A stretch of DNA of 9,311 bases from Actinophytocola sp050699915. Lineage in GTDB: Bacteria > Actinomycetota > Actinomycetes > Mycobacteriales > Pseudonocardiaceae. Made by a program: the position numbers and the translations under genes. Under the pieces are notes generated by a model. The model saw nothing but the letters and a program-made list of their open reading frames with translations, had not been told where the DNA came from and ran no database searches. The DNA lies in contig NZ_JBOHGA010000232.1 of assembly GCF_050699915.1 (NCBI RefSeq), forward strand, positions 1-9,311, in the 5' to 3' direction. This document shows, in pieces, positions 7,362-9,311 of the stretch. Within the stretch, counting starts at the first letter, position 1. Each line of letters begins with the position of its first letter.

Positions 7362-7391
7362 GGCGCACAGGGTATGAGGGCCCCCTGACAG

Positions 7392-9281
7392 TTATTGGTC
7401 CAGCACCAGCGGCACGACCGGGCTCTGCTTCTTCGACAGCGGGATGTTGTACCGCTGCGCCAGGTAGGAGGCCACGTCGTGGAACAGCGGCGCGGCCGAG
7501 CGGCCCTCCGGCGGGCCGCCGGAGTAGTTCGGCCGGTCGAGCATGATGCCCACGACGAACCGTGGGTCGTCCGCCGGCAGGATGCCCGCGAACGTGATCC
7601 AGTACTTGGAGTCGGAGTAGCTGCCGGTGGCCGGGTCGATCTGCTGTCCGGTCCCGGTCTTGCCGGAGATCTGGTAGCCGGTCAGCGCGGCGTCCGGGCC
7701 GGTGCCGTTGTTCAGCCCCTCGCCGTCCTGCACCACCGCGCGCAGCATGTCCCGCACGGTTCGCGCGGTCTTCTTGTCGACCACCCGCACCGGCTTCGGC
7801 TTCGCCTCGGGGACTCGGGTGCCGTCCGGGGCGACCCGCGCGCTGACGATCCGCGGCGGCACGCGCACGCCGTCGTTGGCGATCGTCTGGTACATGCCGG
7901 CCATCTGCAGGACGGTCATCGACAGTCCCTGCCCGATCGGCAGGTTGCCGAAGGTCGAGCCGGACCACTGGCCGCGCGGCGGCACCCGGCCGGGGCTCTC
8001 GCCGGGCAGCCCGACGCCGGTGCGCTTGCCGAGACCGAGGTCGCGCAGCAGCGTGGAGAACCGGTCCGGGCCGCACTGCTCGGCGAGCAGCAGCGTGCCG
8101 ACGTTGGACGACTTGGCGAAGATGCCGGTGGTGGTGAACGGCATCGTGGCGTGGGGCCAGGCGTCGTGCACGGTGCGGTCGGCGACGTTGATCGAGTCGG
8201 GGACCACGTGCGAGTCGCCGGGCTCGGAGATGCCCTCCTTGATCGTGCACAGCGCGGTGACGACCTTGTTCACCGAGCCGGGCTCGTACGGCGTCGACAC
8301 CGCCGGGTTGCCCATCGTGCGCAGGTCGAGGCCCTTCGGGGCGGTCGGGTCGAAGCTCTTGTCGTTGGCCATCGCGTAGATCTCGCCGGTGTGCGCGTCG
8401 AGGACGACCGCGCTGGCGTTCTTGGCCTGGCTCTTGGCGACGTAGCCGGCGAGCGACTGCTGCAGGTGGTACTGCAGGTCGGCATCGATGGTCAACTCGA
8501 TGTCCGAGCCGTCGGTGGCGGGCACGAGGTCGCGCTCGGTGCCGGGGATGACGACGCTGCGGCTGCCCTCCTCGGTGTCCACGACCTGGCGGCCCGGCGT
8601 GCCGGACAGCTGGTTGTCGCGCAGGATCTCCAGGCCGGACAGGCCGTGCAGGTTGTGTTTCTTGACGTCGAGGTCGTCCATCCGCCAGTTGGCGACGCCG
8701 ACGATGTTGGAGGCGAGCGTGCGGCCGGGGTACTCGCGGACCGCGCGGTACTCGGTGATGATCTCGGGGAAGAGCGCCTGCAGGTCGCGGGCGGCCTTCG
8801 GTTCCACCTTGTCGGCGAGGTAGACGAACGTGGTGTTCCGGTGCAGCCTGGAGAGCAGGTCGCCCTCGTCGACCCGGTCGCCGAGCTGCTGGCGGAGGGC
8901 GCGGGCGATCTCCGCGGTGCGGTCCTCGAAGCTCAGCTTGGTGCCGGGGTGCTCCTTGTTGTAGGCGGCGATCTCGTCGCGCACCGCCTTGGGTCGGAAG
9001 GCCAGGGCGCGCGACTCGACGCTGAACGCGAGCTGCACGCCGTTGCGGTCCACAATGGACCCGCGGGTCGCGGGAATGTCGATCTCGGTGGTGCGCTGCT
9101 GCTCCGCCTTCGCGGCGAGGGCCTCCGCCTCGAACCCCTGGACCTGGATGAGCTTGACGCCCGCCGCGACGAGGGCGGCGATCAGCAGGAAGCGCACGGA
9201 GACGACACGGATGTGATGGTTCCCGGTGGGCTTTCGAACGAGCCGCCGGGGCCTGGTCGAGGCGCGGCGGGTCTTGGGCAC
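7392..9281 (-). CDS. ftsI: FtsI/PBP3-type class B penicillin-binding protein (septal peptidoglycan transpeptidase)
   Basis: Membrane-anchored D,D-transpeptidase that cross-links septal peptidoglycan with FtsW; called PbpB in mycobacteria. With a GTG start at 9281 the product has 629 residues. It has a basic cytoplasmic tail (1-29), one membrane segment (about 28-48), then a PBP-dimer domain with the RGSIVDRNG motif (73-81) and GLSGLEILRDNQLSGTPG (213-230). The transpeptidase domain has all three active-site motifs: SVNK (Ser336 to Lys339), SSN (391-393) and KTGTGQ (541-546). No PASTA domains follow. The start is supported by GGAG seven bases upstream, but the frame stays open to the window edge (ten further codons, GAASARRSAP), so a longer basic tail is possible. 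It heads the run of genes towards murE. In actinobacteria its usual downstream partner is murE, from which it is separated here by two genes. beta-Lactams would be expected to acylate Ser336. Confidence 0.95.
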   Translation of the reverse strand: MPKTRRASTRPRRLVRKPTGNHHIRVVSVRFLLIAALVAAGVKLIQVQGFEAEALAAKAEQQRTTEIDIPATRGSIVDRNGVQLAFSVESRALAFRPKAVRDEIAAYNKEHPGTKLSFEDRTAEIARALRQQLGDRVDEGDLLSRLHRNTTFVYLADKVEPKAARDLQALFPEIITEYRAVREYPGRTLASNIVGVANWRMDDLDVKKHNLHGLSGLEILRDNQLSGTPGRQVVDTEEGSRSVVIPGTERDLVPATDGSDIELTIDADLQYHLQQSLAGYVAKSQAKNASAVVLDAHTGEIYAMANDKSFDPTAPKGLDLRTMGNPAVSTPYEPGSVNKVVTALCTIKEGISEPGDSHVVPDSINVADRTVHDAWPHATMPFTTTGIFAKSSNVGTLLLAEQCGPDRFSTLLRDLGLGKRTGVGLPGESPGRVPPRGQWSGSTFGNLPIGQGLSMTVLQMAGMYQTIANDGVRVPPRIVSARVAPDGTRVPEAKPKPVRVVDKKTARTVRDMLRAVVQDGEGLNNGTGPDAALTGYQISGKTGTGQQIDPATGSYSDSKYWITFAGILPADDPRFVVGIMLDRPNYSGGPPEGRSAAPLFHDVASYLAQRYNIPLSKKQSPVVPLVLDQ

Positions 9282-9288
9282 CGGCGCG

Positions 9289-9292
9289 CTCC
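9289..9292 (-). promoter_or_regulatory. Possible Shine-Dalgarno sequence of ftsI (GGAG)
   Basis: On the minus strand GGAG lies seven bases before the GTG at 9281. It supports that start over a longer one beginning outside the window. Only 30 bases of upstream sequence are available, so the promoter, if any, cannot be judged. Confidence 0.45.
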
Positions 9293-9311
9293 GCCGGGCG
9301 CTGGCCGCGCC

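Noticed and set aside
7368..7387. Inverted repeat CAGGG/CCCTG between ftsI and the SWIM gene, considered as a terminator
   Set aside because: The stem is only five base pairs with a ten-base loop and no T-run follows. In GC-rich DNA this is expected by chance.
7291..8250. Minus-strand frame of 319 codons within ftsI
   Set aside because: It overlaps the FtsI transpeptidase domain in another frame and gives an Arg-rich sequence without motifs.

Overview
The window is GC-rich. All seven recognisable genes lie on the minus strand, packed end to end, and carry peptidoglycan and division proteins with actinobacterial sequence features. MurE has the meso-diaminopimelate motif DNPR. FtsI has an SVNK-type active-site serine motif and a short basic cytoplasmic tail. 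Together these point to a mycolic-type or Pseudonocardia-type actinomycete, with Pseudonocardiaceae (for example Amycolatopsis or a relative) as my best guess. That placement is inference from motifs and base composition, not from a search.

Reading in the direction of transcription (high to low coordinates), the layout is: ftsI (class B penicillin-binding protein), a SWIM zinc-finger protein with a long helical tail, a rhomboid-family intramembrane serine protease, murE, murF, mraY, and the first 281 codons of murD, which runs off the window at base 1. This is a section of the dcw (division and cell wall) cluster. MurE, MurF and MurD are the three ATP-dependent ligases that build the UDP-MurNAc-pentapeptide: MurD adds D-Glu, MurE adds meso-DAP and MurF adds D-Ala-D-Ala. 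MraY moves the finished phospho-MurNAc-pentapeptide to undecaprenyl phosphate, giving lipid I. FtsI cross-links the product at the septum.

murE, murF, mraY and murD are joined as tightly as genes can be: ATGA overlap, GTGA overlap, then a one-base gap, with Shine-Dalgarno-like sequences inside the preceding genes. The SWIM and rhomboid genes are also joined to each other by a GTGA overlap. They sit as a two-gene cassette between ftsI and murE, with short gaps of 30 and 25 bases at its edges. I see no internal promoter or convincing terminator, so one long transcript is the simplest reading. No gene-free stretch exceeds about 30 bases. I see no RNA genes, mobile elements, CRISPR arrays or notable repeats.

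The unusual part is the SWIM-rhomboid pair inside an otherwise standard wall-synthesis cluster. The rest is ordinary, well-conserved cell-wall machinery with intact catalytic motifs.
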